A stretch of DNA of 64,000 bases from CAG-557 sp045540315. GTDB taxonomy: Bacteria > Bacillota > Clostridia > Oscillospirales > Acutalibacteraceae. The stretch covers positions 1 through 64,000 of the forward strand of contig JAZQHA010000038.1 of the NCBI GenBank assembly GCA_045540315.1, read 5' to 3'. Shown here piece after piece: positions 51,427-61,443 of the stretch. The position numbers and the translations under genes are program-made. The notes below the pieces were generated by a model. That model made no database searches and was not told where the DNA came from. It saw only the letters and a program-made list of their open reading frames with translations. The first letter of the stretch is position 1; every line of letters begins with the position of its first letter.

Positions 51427-54400
51427 ATGTTATTAAAATCTCTTGAGTTACAAGGCTTCAAGACGTTTCCGGAAAAAACAACGCTTACTTTCGACAAGGG
51501 GATAACTACGGTAGTTGGACCAAATGGCAGCGGAAAAAGTAACATCAGTGATGCGATTCGTTGGGTTTTGGGCGAGCAGTCGGTAAAAACATTGCGTTGC
51601 TCGAAAATGGAGGACGTAATTTTTAATGGAACCACCGAGCGTAAGGCAAAAGGCTTTGCGAGTGTTACTCTTACCATAATGAACAACGATAGACGGTTAC
51701 CGGTTGACGACGATGAGGTGGCAATTACACGCCGATTTTATCGCTCGGGCGAAAGTGAGTATTTGATAAACAAGAACGAGGTTCGGCTCAAAGATATCCA
51801 CGAGCTTTTTATGGATACGGGCCTTGGTCGAGATGGTTACTCGATGATAAGTCAAGGTAAAATCGATAGCATAGTTGCCTCCAAGAGTGAGGACAGGCGC
51901 GAGATTTTTGAAGAAGCTGCTGGGATTTCTCGCTATAGATATCGCAAGATAGAGGCGCAAAAAAAACTTGAGCAGACTGAGGAAAATTTAGTGCGATTAA
52001 GGGACATCTTCCGTGAGCTTGAGGAGCGCATTGGGCCACTTCGTGAGCAGTCGAAGACGGCAAAAGAGTATTTGGAGCTTGCGAATCAGAAAAAATCTAT
52101 TGAGATAGGCACTTGGCTGTTTACTTTGTCGAAGTCCGGTGAGAATCTTAACGACTTTGATAACAAAATTGGCATTTCTAGAAGTCAACATGATGAAATT
52201 GAGCGTGACTTGGAGGACTTTTCAGCTCAACTAGATGAGATTTCGAAAAATATTTTGAGACACACAGCGAGCATAGATGAGACTCGACGAGAAATTGCGG
52301 CCGCTGAGGAAAGTGCAATTCAAAAAAATGGCGAGATTTCGGTCTTGCAAAACGATATTTTACATAACAATGAAAATATTCAAAGGTTAGAGCAAGAAAT
52401 TTCTATCATCGAAGAGAGTTTTCCGCAGGTTGAGCATACCGTTGAGGAGAAAAATAATAAAATTGCATTGTTAAAAGCTGTCTACGAGGAAAAAAATGCA
52501 GATTTGCAGGCTAGTAAGCAACAGTTAGAAATTTTAGCGGAAAAAGTAAATTCCTCTGCAATTAGGTCTACTCAGTTAACGGAGCGGTTAACGGAGTTAA
52601 ATAAAGTGTCCTCTGATTTGCAAGTGAAAGTGTTGACAGCCACGTCAAATGTTGAGGATTTGACTCGTAGAAAAAGTGAAATAAATCAAAGTATCGCCCT
52701 ATATCAACCTCAGATTGATGCGCTACAAGAAAAATTCACCTCCAGCGATGCAGCTGCTCGAGAGTTATGCGCTCAGGCGGAGGAGTTGGCGTGTAAATTG
52801 TCTACCTCAAAAAAAGAGGTGCAAGATTACGAAGACAAATGCACTCATTTGCGGCAAAACGTTGATAAATTAAATCTCGATGCTCAGACTCAGGATAGAA
52901 AAGTACGCTTGCTGGAGGAACTTGAGAAAAATCTTGACGGATTTGCACATAGTGTAAAGTTCATAATGAGGGAAGTTGAAAAAAAGACGATAAGCGGTGT
53001 TTTTGGACCTGTTTCGAGGTTAATTCGAGTGCCGGAAAAGTACGCGATAGCCGTTGAAATAGCGCTTGGCGCTGCGATGCAAAATATCGTCGTTGACACC
53101 GAGGAGACTGCAAAACGAGCAGTTTTACTTCTCAAGAAAAACAACGTCGGTAGAGCAACTTTTTTGCCGGTTAGTACTATTAAAGGAAACGAACTGCAGG
53201 AGCGAAACTTAGAGGCAGAGAGTGGCGTATTAGGTTTAGCGAGCAGGCTTTGCACTTGCGATGAGACATATAAAAATATTTTGAAGAGTTTGCTTGGACG
53301 CATTGTAATCGTCGATACGATTGATAATGCTGTAGCCCTCGCGAAGAAATTTTCGTACAAATTTAGAATAGTGACTCTGGATGGACAAGTACTCAATGCA
53401 GGTGGCTCGTTGACTGGTGGAGCATTAAGTAAGAATGCGGGTCTTTTAAATAGAGCAGGACAAATAAGTAGCCTGAAAAAAGAAGCAGAAGTATTACGAG
53501 CTCAGGCGAAAAAAGCTGCGAGTGATTATATTGATGCCCAAGAAAAATTAGCTCTTGCAAGGGAAACTTTTGCAGAATTTAAGTCAAAAAGTGAGCGCAT
53601 TCAAAGCGAGTACAATGAAGCAAAATTAGTGAGTCAGCAAAATTTATTGGAGTTAAACTCGCTGCAGACCATTTATGAGAATTTTAACCAAGAGAAATCT
53701 GACGTTGAGCAAAAAATAGAGGTCCTGAAAATAAACGTCGAGATGACTACTAATGAGCTCGAAAAAGCGCAAGTGGACGTCAAAACTGTAGAGGCGGAAT
53801 TGCGGAATGTTGGTGACGGTAAAAATGAAATCTTTGAGCAACGAGAGACACTAAATTCTAAAGTTCATGAGCTACATTTGGAGGTTTTCTCGGCCAAAAA
53901 GGACATGGAAACATTAGAGGCAGAGATAAAATCCATTTTAGAAAATAAATTGGCAAGCGAAGTTAAGCGTGACGAAATGTTATCCCACGTGGAAGCGCAA
54001 AAAGTTAAAAATATCGCAATTGAGCAGCAAATTAGCGACAAGAAGGCGGAAATAGTCGCTTTGAAAGAGTCGTCGAAAGAGCTTGAGCAAAAAATTTCAA
54101 CCTTGAGTGATGAAAAAATTAGCTTTGAGAAAAATATAACAGAATTGAGAAATTCTGAGCGCTCAAAGCTGAACGAAAAAGAAAAAATTGCGCTTGAATT
54201 GGGGCGTCTCGAGGAAAAAAAGGCAAATGTGCAGAAAGAGTATGATGAAATTATCGCAAAGCTGTGGGATGAATACGAGCTCACACGGCGCGAGGCGATG
54301 GCGGCATTTGATGTGGTTGAAAGCACTCCACAAGCGGTTCGTCAGCTAAATGACTTGCGGCTTAAAATTAAAAACCTTGGAGTTGTCAATGTGGCCGCAA

Positions 54401-54993
54401 TTGAAGAGTATCAGCAGGTTTCGGAGCGCTATGAGTTTATGGGTACTCAAATTAACGATGTTGAGACCTCGAAAAAAGAGCTTTACAGGTTGATAAATGA
54501 CTTGACCTCGCAAATGAAAACACTTTTTGTTGAGAGATTTCAGCAGATAAATGCGAATTTCGGCGAGGTATTTAAGGAGTTGTTTGGCGGAGGAAAGGCT
54601 GAACTGAGCTTAACAGATGCATCGGATGTTTTAAGCTCTGGAATAGACATTTTTGTGCAGCCACCAGGAAAAATAGTGTCCCACTTAGAGTTGCTGTCCG
54701 GCGGCGAGAAGGCCCTCGTGGCGATAGCACTATATTTTGCTATAATGAAGGTTAGTCCGGCGCCATTTTGCGTACTCGATGAGATTGAGGCGGCTCTCGA
54801 CGAGGTAAACGTCGATCGGTTTGCTGCGTACTTACGAAAGATGAATCAAAATACGCAATTTATCGTAATTAGCCATCGGCGAGGAACCATGGAGGAGGCT
54901 GATGTGTTGTATGGAGTGACGATGCAAAACGAAGGTGTCTCAAAGCTACTTGAGCTGCGGGCAACTGAAATAGAGAAAAATTTTGTTAGCTAG
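51427..54993 (+). CDS. smc: Chromosome segregation protein SMC
   Basis: ATPase that organises the chromosome with ScpA and ScpB. The 1188-residue protein has the N-terminal Walker A GPNGSGKSN (about 31-39), two long coiled coils, a hinge domain (about 520-660, with GPVSRLIRVPEKYAIAVEIA), and the C-terminal signature LLSGGEKALVAIAL and Walker B CVLDEIEAALDE. It is full length and in frame, 33 bases after rnc. Confidence 0.98.
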   Translation: MLLKSLELQGFKTFPEKTTLTFDKGITTVVGPNGSGKSNISDAIRWVLGEQSVKTLRCSKMEDVIFNGTTERKAKGFASVTLTIMNNDRRLPVDDDEVAITRRFYRSGESEYLINKNEVRLKDIHELFMDTGLGRDGYSMISQGKIDSIVASKSEDRREIFEEAAGISRYRYRKIEAQKKLEQTEENLVRLRDIFRELEERIGPLREQSKTAKEYLELANQKKSIEIGTWLFTLSKSGENLNDFDNKIGISRSQHDEIERDLEDFSAQLDEISKNILRHTASIDETRREIAAAEESAIQKNGEISVLQNDILHNNENIQRLEQEISIIEESFPQVEHTVEEKNNKIALLKAVYEEKNADLQASKQQLEILAEKVNSSAIRSTQLTERLTELNKVSSDLQVKVLTATSNVEDLTRRKSEINQSIALYQPQIDALQEKFTSSDAAARELCAQAEELACKLSTSKKEVQDYEDKCTHLRQNVDKLNLDAQTQDRKVRLLEELEKNLDGFAHSVKFIMREVEKKTISGVFGPVSRLIRVPEKYAIAVEIALGAAMQNIVVDTEETAKRAVLLLKKNNVGRATFLPVSTIKGNELQERNLEAESGVLGLASRLCTCDETYKNILKSLLGRIVIVDTIDNAVALAKKFSYKFRIVTLDGQVLNAGGSLTGGALSKNAGLLNRAGQISSLKKEAEVLRAQAKKAASDYIDAQEKLALARETFAEFKSKSERIQSEYNEAKLVSQQNLLELNSLQTIYENFNQEKSDVEQKIEVLKINVEMTTNELEKAQVDVKTVEAELRNVGDGKNEIFEQRETLNSKVHELHLEVFSAKKDMETLEAEIKSILENKLASEVKRDEMLSHVEAQKVKNIAIEQQISDKKAEIVALKESSKELEQKISTLSDEKISFEKNITELRNSERSKLNEKEKIALELGRLEEKKANVQKEYDEIIAKLWDEYELTRREAMAAFDVVESTPQAVRQLNDLRLKIKNLGVVNVAAIEEYQQVSERYEFMGTQINDVETSKKELYRLINDLTSQMKTLFVERFQQINANFGEVFKELFGGGKAELSLTDASDVLSSGIDIFVQPPGKIVSHLELLSGGEKALVAIALYFAIMKVSPAPFCVLDEIEAALDEVNVDRFAAYLRKMNQNTQFIVISHRRGTMEEADVLYGVTMQNEGVSKLLELRATEIEKNFVS

Positions 54994-55004
54994 GAGATGT
55001 GTAT

Positions 55005-55922
55005 ATGGGACTTTTTTCGAAATTTAAAGAAGGTTTGCGTAAAACAAAAAATAACGTCGTTGGCCAAATAGACTCGATGCTTAAGTCGTTTACCAAAATC
55101 GATGAGGACTTATTTTTGGAGCTTGAAGAGTTACTAGTTTTGGGCGACGTTGGAATGAAAACGGCTCAGAAAATTTGCGAAAACCTTAAAGAAGCGGTCA
55201 AAAAACAGGGCATAACGGAGCCAGAAAAAATTTATAGCTTACTTGAGCAGAACGTTGCTGAGTTACTTTCGGGCGATGAAACCTTAAAGCTTACCACAAA
55301 ACCATCTATTATTTTGGTCATAGGTGTGAATGGCGTTGGCAAAACTACTACAATTGGTAAGTTAGCATCGCAGTTCAAGGCCGAGGGTAAAAAAGTGATT
55401 CTTGGTGCGGCGGATACATTTAGAGCTGCAGCAATCGATCAGCTCGAGATTTGGGCAGAGCGCGCTGGAGTGGACATCGTCAAGCAAAATGAAGGTTCTG
55501 ACCCGGCCGCGGTAGTTTTTGATACAATCTCTGCTGCAAAGGCGCGCGACTGCGATGTTATAATTTGCGATACGGCCGGAAGACTCCATAATAAAAAGCA
55601 CTTGATGGATGAGCTTTCGAAAATACGTCGTGTCATTACACGGGAGTTACCGGAAGCTGATGCGGAATTCTTGTTGGTAATGGATGCGACAACGGGACAA
55701 AACGCGCTTAACCAGGCAAGAGAGTTTAAAAATGCCACAGACTTGACCGGAATCGTCTTGACGAAACTTGATGGGACAGCTCGTGGAGGAGTGGTCTTGG
55801 CGCTGAAGGAAGAGCTAGATGTGCCGGTAAAGTACATTGGAGTGGGAGAGCAGATTGACGATTTGCAGCCTTTTGATGCGCAAAATTTTGCCGCAGCGCT
55901 GTTTTCGAGGGAGGACAATTGA
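55005..55922 (+). CDS. ftsY: Signal recognition particle receptor FtsY
   Basis: Membrane-associated SRP GTPase that docks ribosome-nascent chain complexes. The 305-residue protein has a four-helix N domain (about 1-80), G1 GVNGVGKTTTIGKLA, DTAGRLHNK and TKLDGTARGG. The ATG at 55005 is preferred over the GTG at 54999, because AGGAG is only 2 bases from the GTG but 8 from the ATG. Confidence 0.97.
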   Translation: MGLFSKFKEGLRKTKNNVVGQIDSMLKSFTKIDEDLFLELEELLVLGDVGMKTAQKICENLKEAVKKQGITEPEKIYSLLEQNVAELLSGDETLKLTTKPSIILVIGVNGVGKTTTIGKLASQFKAEGKKVILGAADTFRAAAIDQLEIWAERAGVDIVKQNEGSDPAAVVFDTISAAKARDCDVIICDTAGRLHNKKHLMDELSKIRRVITRELPEADAEFLLVMDATTGQNALNQAREFKNATDLTGIVLTKLDGTARGGVVLALKEELDVPVKYIGVGEQIDDLQPFDAQNFAAALFSREDN

Positions 55923-55923
55923 C

Positions 55924-56514
55924 ATGACATTTGTTTTAGCCAGCAACAATGAGCATAAATTGAAAGAGTTGCAGCGGATGCTTTTGCCACTTGGTCTAAA
56001 TATAATGAATGCACAGGAGGCAACCGCAAATTTGTTGGAAGTCGAGGAGACGGGAAGTACCTTTGAGGAAAACGCGCGTATAAAAGCTTTGGCGTTTATG
56101 AAGGAAACAGGTTTCACGTCAATTGGCGATGACTCCGGTTTGATGGTGGATGCGTTAAATGGCGAGCCGGGAATTTACTCTGCCAGGTATGCTGGCGAGG
56201 GGGCTTCGAACGAGGAACGTATTGCGAAGCTTTTGCGCAACATGAAGGATGTTCCGGACGAAAAGCGCACGGCTAAGTTTGTGACGGCGATATGTTGCGC
56301 TTTGCCGGATGGTCGTGAAATTACGGTGCGCGGAGAGTGTCACGGAAAAATTGGCTATGAGCCGCTAGGAGAGAATGGTTTTGGCTACGATCCGGTGTTT
56401 ATTTCGGAGAGTGGAAAGACTTTTGCGCAGCTGACGCCGGAGGAAAAAGATAAGATTAGTCACAGAGGCATAGCCTTGCGTAAGTTGAAAAAGGCTCTAG
56501 AGGAAATTTTATAA
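55924..56514 (+). CDS. rdgB: dITP/XTP pyrophosphatase
   Basis: House-cleaning hydrolase that removes deaminated purine triphosphates. The 196-residue protein starts MTFVLASNNEHKLKEL and has TGSTFEENARIKA, the SIGDDSGLMVDAL site and the ENGFGYDPVF motif. The ATG lies one base after the ftsY stop; an in-frame frame start at 55837 is inside ftsY. Confidence 0.96.
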   Translation: MTFVLASNNEHKLKELQRMLLPLGLNIMNAQEATANLLEVEETGSTFEENARIKALAFMKETGFTSIGDDSGLMVDALNGEPGIYSARYAGEGASNEERIAKLLRNMKDVPDEKRTAKFVTAICCALPDGREITVRGECHGKIGYEPLGENGFGYDPVFISESGKTFAQLTPEEKDKISHRGIALRKLKKALEEIL

Positions 56515-56527
56515 AAAGGAGATTTTT

Positions 56528-56824
56528 ATGATTACAAGTAAGCAACGAGCATTTTTGCGCTCAATGGCCAACACGATGGAAACGATTTTGATTGTAGGGA
56601 AGGGCGGCATTAGCGACGAAGTGATTAAGCAAGCCGATGAGGCCTTGACTGCGCGCGAGATTTTTAAGGGTAAAGTTTTAGAGACAGCACAAGAGAATTC
56701 TCGCGAGATTGCAACGATTTTAGCTGAAAAAACACATGCGGATATCGTACAAATTATTGGTACCAAGTTTGTTTTGTATCGGAGAAATGATGAAAATCCG
56801 AGATTAATTTTGCCGAAAAAGTAA
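56528..56824 (+). CDS. yhbY: YhbY-type RNA-binding (CRM domain) protein
   Basis: A 98-residue single CRM-domain protein linked to large-subunit assembly. Motifs are ITSKQRAFLRSMANTM, IVGKGGISDEVIKQADEAL and the GTKFVLYRR end. AAAAGGAG precedes the ATG. In most Bacillota nadD follows, but here there is a 92-base gap and then yqeK. Confidence 0.95.
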   Translation: MITSKQRAFLRSMANTMETILIVGKGGISDEVIKQADEALTAREIFKGKVLETAQENSREIATILAEKTHADIVQIIGTKFVLYRRNDENPRLILPKK

Positions 56825-56916
56825 ATAATAAGCCTTGGAAAATTGAGATTTGTATAGCAGAATGACGAAGTAGGGTAAGAGGCTGGTTCGGGTGTAAACT
56901 TTGAGAGGTAAAAATT

Positions 56917-57477
56917 ATGGAGATGTACAAGAAAATTCTACGAGAACGACTGAGCGAGAAAAGATATCAGCATAGCTTGAATGTCGCTGAGATGGCAATT
57001 TACTTGGCAAAAAAATATGGTGCTGACGTCGAAAAAGCGGAGCTAGCAGGCCTTTTGCACGACATAACCAAGCAAACCGACGAACAAGAGCAGTTGCAAC
57101 TTTTGCATGAGGCTGGTCTTAAGTTAACTTCACTCGAGGCTGAGAACAAAAAACTTTGGCACGCGATTTCTGGTGCAGCGTACTTGAAAAACAAGTTAAA
57201 TATCGACGACACAGACATCTTAAATGCAGTTCGATATCACACGACCGGACGAGTCGGGATGTCGCTACTTGAGAAAGTGGTTTTTTTGGCCGATATGATT
57301 TCGGACGACAGAACTTTTGCTGGGGTCGAAGAGGTGAAAATTCTGGCGGAGCAGAGTCTCGACAAGGCGCTATGCTTATCGGCGATTTTGTCGATTGAAT
57401 GGTTACTCGAGAAAAAAGCCGCGATTGCACCGGACACGCTGGGATTATATAATGAAACGGTGAAGTTTTTTATTTAA
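56917..57477 (+). CDS. yqeK: HD-domain Ap4A hydrolase YqeK
   Basis: A 186-residue HD-superfamily phosphohydrolase that splits diadenosine tetraphosphate symmetrically. HD motif residues appear in YQHSLNVAEMA, AGLLHDITKQ, the YHTTGR loop and FLADMISDDR. The ATG at 56917 follows GAGAGG. It sits between yhbY and rsfS as is usual, apart from the missing nadD. Confidence 0.94.
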   Translation: MEMYKKILRERLSEKRYQHSLNVAEMAIYLAKKYGADVEKAELAGLLHDITKQTDEQEQLQLLHEAGLKLTSLEAENKKLWHAISGAAYLKNKLNIDDTDILNAVRYHTTGRVGMSLLEKVVFLADMISDDRTFAGVEEVKILAEQSLDKALCLSAILSIEWLLEKKAAIAPDTLGLYNETVKFFI

Positions 57478-57489
57478 GAGGTGTTTTTT

Positions 57490-57813
57490 ATGACGTCAAT
57501 TGAGTTAGCGAAAAAGTGTGAGGAAGTCCTCGAGAACAAGAAGGGCCTGGATATAAAACTGATAAAGACCGATGTGGATAACGTTTTGGCCGATTACATT
57601 GTTATCGCCACGGGCACGAGTAGCACGCACATTAAGGCCTTGGCCGATGAGGTAGAGTTTCAGCTAAAAGAGCTTGATATTTTGCCGCATCACATCGAGG
57701 GGCATCGCTCAAACACGTGGATTTTGCTCGACTACACCGATGTGATTGTGCATGTTTTTTCCGACGAGTCGCGCAAGTACTATAACATTTATGGTGAGGC
57801 AACAGAACAATAA
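57490..57813 (+). CDS. rsfS: Ribosomal silencing factor RsfS
   Basis: A 107-residue protein that binds uL14 and blocks subunit joining in starvation. Motifs are DYIVIATGTSSTHIKALADEV and the C-terminal WILLDYTDVIVHVFSDESR-type segment with YYNIYGEA. The ATG at 57490 follows AGAGGTG; the GTG at 57481 is part of that site. It is 12 bases after yqeK. Confidence 0.96.
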   Translation: MTSIELAKKCEEVLENKKGLDIKLIKTDVDNVLADYIVIATGTSSTHIKALADEVEFQLKELDILPHHIEGHRSNTWILLDYTDVIVHVFSDESRKYYNIYGEATEQ

Positions 57814-57820
57814 TCTGGAT

Positions 57821-58002
57821 GAGTGCCTTAGCCCGCGCTCGCGCCGCGAGGCGCCGAAGGCTCCGAAGGAGCCTTCGGCCAGACAAAAGAGCAACGAAGT
57901 TGGGCTTTTGTCCACAACGAAAATAAATAAATATTTATTTTCGTTGGCCTCGCGGCCGGCGCGGCTAGACTGAAATAAAGATGTCAAAAAAGGATGGCAC
58001 TC
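57821..58002 (+). repeat. Three-arm cruciform repeat, copy 6, with flanking inverted repeats
   Basis: Core outer stem 57843-57852 with 57947-57956. Arm 1 is a perfect GCCGAAGGCTCC stem; arm 2 has GACAAAAG / CTTTTGTC with inner CAAC-GAA-GTTG; arm 3 is a 15-base CAACGAAAATAAATA stem. Flanking GAGTGCC (57821-57827) and GGCACTC (57996-58002) are inverted repeats, as in copy 2. It sits between rsfS and leuS, and no T-box was seen there. Confidence 0.88.
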
Positions 58003-58035
58003 TTATAAATTTGAGAGAATGCGGGGAGAAAAATA

Positions 58036-60435
58036 ATGAAATATAATCATATCGAACTCGAGAAAAAATGGCAAAAGGAATGGGAAGAAAGCGGAGTTTT
58101 TCACGCTGATAATAATGACAAAAGTAAGGAAAAATTTTTTGCGCTGGTTGAATTTCCATATCCTTCGGGAAATGGCCTACACGTGGGGCATCCTCGGGGT
58201 TACACTGCGGTGGATATTATCGCGAGAAAAAGGCGTATGCAAGGATACAATGTGTTGTTCCCTATTGGCTGGGATGCTTTTGGTTTGCCGGCAGAGAATT
58301 TTGCTATAAAAAATCACGTACATCCGGCAAGTATAACGCAGAAGAACATTGCGAACTTTAAGAACCAGTTAAAGTCGTTGGGGCTTTCATTCGATTGGAG
58401 TCGCGAAATTGACACAACGGATCCAGCGTACTACAAATGGACCCAGTGGATTTTCTTACAACTTTTTAAGCATGGTTTGGCTTATAAGAAAGAAATGGCT
58501 GTTAATTTTTGTACCTCGTGCAAGTGCGTGCTGGCCAACGAGGAGGTTGTTGGTGGAGTATGTGAGCGATGTGGCAGCGAGGTCGTTCGTAAGGTAAAGT
58601 CGCAGTGGATGCTGAAAATCACAGAGTACGCACAGCGATTAATTGACGACTTGGACTTGGTAGACTATCCAGAGCGAGTAAAGGCTCAGCAAAAAAACTG
58701 GATTGGTCGTTCTGAGGGAGCCTTAGTGCATTTTGGCACGACGCTAGGTGAGGAGATAACAGTTTACACAACGCGGCCTGACACGATTTACGGTGCTACA
58801 TATATGGTAATTTCGCCGGAGCATCCGATTCTTGAGAAGTGGCAAGATAAAATTGACAATATTGACGAAGTTAAAGCGTATCAAGAAAATGCAGCGAAGA
58901 AATCAGAGTTTGAGCGTACGCAACTCGCTAAGGATAAAACAGGAGTAAAGCTAGAGGGTGTTTTTGCGCTCAATCCGGTCAACGATGTGCAAATTCCGAT
59001 ATTTATTTCGGATTATGTGTTAACCTCATACGGCACTGGAGCGATTATGGCGGTTCCTGCACACGATGAGCGCGACTATGAATTTGCGAAGAAGTTCTCA
59101 TTGCCGATTGTAGAGGTTGTCGCTGGGGGAGACGTAGAAAAAGAGGCCTTCACCGACTGTCAAAGCGGAATCATGGTCAACTCAGGAATGCTAGATGGCC
59201 TAAGTGTGGCGCAGGCAAAAGAAAAAATTATCACTTGGCTTAAAGAAAATAAAAAAGGTGAGGCAAAGGTCAACTACAAGCTACGCGACTGGATTTTCTC
59301 GCGGCAAAGATACTGGGGCGAGCCGATTCCGATTGTTCATTGTGAACAGTGTGGCTATGTACCCGTACCGGAGTCGGAGTTGCCGTTGAAGTTGCCGAAT
59401 GTGGAGTCCTATGAGCCCACGACAACTGGTGAGTCGCCACTTGCAAATATAGAAAGCTTTGTAAACACGACTTGTCCGCAGTGTGGTGCCCCCGCCAAGA
59501 GGGAAACCGATACGATGCCACAATGGGCAGGGTCATCGTGGTACTTTTTGCGCTACACCGATGCATTTAATAAAGAGGCTTTTGCGGACCGTGAGAACCT
59601 TAACTATTGGTTGCCGGTTGACTGGTACAATGGCGGCATGGAGCACACGACATTGCACTTGTTATATAGTCGTTTTTGGCACAAGTTTTTGTACGACATC
59701 GGCCTAGTGCCTACAAAAGAACCTTACTACAAGCGTACTAGTCACGGAATGATTTTGGGCGAGAATAATGAGAAAATGAGCAAATCCAAGGGTAACGTGA
59801 TTAACCCAGACGATATTGTAAATGAGTATGGCGCGGATACGATGCGTCTTTATGAGATGTTCATTGGCGACTACGAGAAGGCCGCACCATGGAGCACTAA
59901 TGGCATAAAAGGTTGCCGCCGGTTTGTTGAGCGATATTGGAATTTTCAAAATATTTTGTCGCGTGAAAAAGGCTTGAGAGAAAAACTGGAGACTTCTTTT
60001 AACAAGGCGATAAAAAAAGTAACGCAGGACATTGAAGAGATGAAATTTAACACTGCAATTGCTGCTTTAATGTCGCTGATGAACGAGATATACGAGACGA
60101 ATGCCATTACGCGAGATGAGCTTAAGATTTTTACGCAACTATTAAATCCTTTTGCGCCACACGTTACGGAGGAGCTTTGGAAAAAATTGAACTTGGGCGA
60201 TGGTTTTGCAAGTGTTTCAGTTTGGCCGGCGTACGATGAGGCAAAATGCCAAGATTCAACCATAGAAATTGCCATACAAGTTAACGGTAAGCTTCGTTCC
60301 AAGTTGGAAATTCCAGTCGATTTAGAGGCTGAGAAAGTCATTGAGCTGGCTAAAAAAGACCCGAAACTTGAAGGGTTAAACATTATTAAAGAAATATATG
60401 TTAAAGGCAAGCTTGTCAATTTTGTGGCAAAATAG
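58036..60435 (+). CDS. leuS: Leucyl-tRNA synthetase
   Basis: Class I synthetase that charges tRNA-Leu. The 799-residue protein has the HIGH-type motif in PYPSGNGLHVGHPRGY (about 40-55), a zinc knuckle CTSCKC...CERCG, an editing domain (about 220-385) and the KMSKS motif NNEKMSKSKGN near residue 580. The C-terminal domain ends YVKGKLVNFVAK. It is a single gene, preceded by cruciform copy 6. Confidence 0.97.
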   Translation: MKYNHIELEKKWQKEWEESGVFHADNNDKSKEKFFALVEFPYPSGNGLHVGHPRGYTAVDIIARKRRMQGYNVLFPIGWDAFGLPAENFAIKNHVHPASITQKNIANFKNQLKSLGLSFDWSREIDTTDPAYYKWTQWIFLQLFKHGLAYKKEMAVNFCTSCKCVLANEEVVGGVCERCGSEVVRKVKSQWMLKITEYAQRLIDDLDLVDYPERVKAQQKNWIGRSEGALVHFGTTLGEEITVYTTRPDTIYGATYMVISPEHPILEKWQDKIDNIDEVKAYQENAAKKSEFERTQLAKDKTGVKLEGVFALNPVNDVQIPIFISDYVLTSYGTGAIMAVPAHDERDYEFAKKFSLPIVEVVAGGDVEKEAFTDCQSGIMVNSGMLDGLSVAQAKEKIITWLKENKKGEAKVNYKLRDWIFSRQRYWGEPIPIVHCEQCGYVPVPESELPLKLPNVESYEPTTTGESPLANIESFVNTTCPQCGAPAKRETDTMPQWAGSSWYFLRYTDAFNKEAFADRENLNYWLPVDWYNGGMEHTTLHLLYSRFWHKFLYDIGLVPTKEPYYKRTSHGMILGENNEKMSKSKGNVINPDDIVNEYGADTMRLYEMFIGDYEKAAPWSTNGIKGCRRFVERYWNFQNILSREKGLREKLETSFNKAIKKVTQDIEEMKFNTAIAALMSLMNEIYETNAITRDELKIFTQLLNPFAPHVTEELWKKLNLGDGFASVSVWPAYDEAKCQDSTIEIAIQVNGKLRSKLEIPVDLEAEKVIELAKKDPKLEGLNIIKEIYVKGKLVNFVAK

Positions 60436-60455
60436 GGCAAATCTGTATGTAAACA

Positions 60456-60520
60456 AAGAGAGCGGTAATCGCAAACGCACAGAAGTGAGGCCAATGTGCG
60501 CCGCGAGGCGCTCTCGATGT
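60456..60520 (+). other. Solo outer-stem motif after leuS
   Basis: The spacer contains one GCCGCGAGGC (60500-60509), the left outer strand of the cruciform family, with no matching right strand. GAGAGCG (60458-60464) can pair with CGCTCTC further on, so the region may serve as a leuS terminator. This may be a decayed repeat copy. Confidence 0.4.
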
Positions 60521-60529
60521 TAAAGTAGC

Positions 60530-60559
60530 TTGCGCGATATTTGGCCGCTATGGTAAAAT
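60530..60559 (+). promoter_or_regulatory. Putative yebC promoter
   Basis: TTGCGC (60530-60535), 18-base spacer, extended -10 TGG-TAAAAT (60554-60559). Confidence 0.5.
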
Positions 60560-60590
60560 AAAGATAATTTTTACAGAGGAGGTTTTAATA

Positions 60591-61325
60591 ATGTCTGGTC
60601 ACTCAAAATGGAGTAACATTAAGAGGAAAAAAGAAAAAACGGACGGTGCAAGAGCAAAGATTTTCACAAAAATAGGTAGAGAACTAGCTGTGGCCGTGAA
60701 AGAAGGCGGCGGTGCCGATCCAACGGTTAACTCAAAGCTAAAAGACTGTATCGCAAAAGCCAAGGCAAATAACGTGCCAAACGACAATATTGAGCGGATT
60801 ATAAAAAAGGCAGCGGGCGCTGGCGATACCAACAACTACGAGGCTATCACTTATGAGGGCTATGGACCAAGCGGAATTGCTGTGATTGTTGAGACGCTGA
60901 CAGACAACCGCAATCGAACAGCGGGCGACTTGCGGCACTATTTTGATAAGTTTGGCGGAAACCTTGGAACACCTGGTTGTGTTTCATTTATGTTTTCGAA
61001 AAAAGGCGTTATGGTCCTTGAGAAGAACGACTTGAATGAAGATAAGGTTATGGAAGATGCGTTGGAGGCTGGTGCAACCGATTTTCTTGCAGACGATGAT
61101 GTTTTTGAGGTGTATACAGAGCCGTCAGATTTCAGCTTCGTTAGAGAGAGCTTAGAAGGCAAAGGTTATGAGTTTGCCTCGGCTGAGGTGGAGATGGTTC
61201 CGAGTACATATTCCTCGATTGATGGCGAAGACAATGCTACTAAGATGCAAAGATTGCTTGACGTGTTAGAGGATAATGACGATGTCCAAAACGTTTGGCA
61301 CAATTGGGAGATGCCACAAGAGTAA
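60591..61325 (+). CDS. yebC: YebC/TACO1-family translation or transcription regulator
   Basis: A 244-residue YebC family protein. The start SGHSKWSNIKRKKEKTDGAR and the later GYGPSGIAVIVETLTDNRNR are signatures. Members have been reported both as DNA-binding regulators and as factors that ease ribosome stalling, so the role here is open. GGAGG precedes the ATG. Confidence 0.96.
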   Translation: MSGHSKWSNIKRKKEKTDGARAKIFTKIGRELAVAVKEGGGADPTVNSKLKDCIAKAKANNVPNDNIERIIKKAAGAGDTNNYEAITYEGYGPSGIAVIVETLTDNRNRTAGDLRHYFDKFGGNLGTPGCVSFMFSKKGVMVLEKNDLNEDKVMEDALEAGATDFLADDDVFEVYTEPSDFSFVRESLEGKGYEFASAEVEMVPSTYSSIDGEDNATKMQRLLDVLEDNDDVQNVWHNWEMPQE

Positions 61326-61443
61326 CTTTGGAGTTTGTCCCAACTAAATTGAAAGTAATTTTCTCAGGTGCTAGCAAATAAAATGTAAAATTTGCATGAA
61401 GGCTTATGATGGTTTCAAATGTTTTAATGAGCAGAAAGTTACT

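Noticed and set aside
57814..58035. T-box leader upstream of leuS
   Set aside because: The spacer is almost fully occupied by cruciform copy 6. No T-box core, specifier stem or antiterminator was seen.
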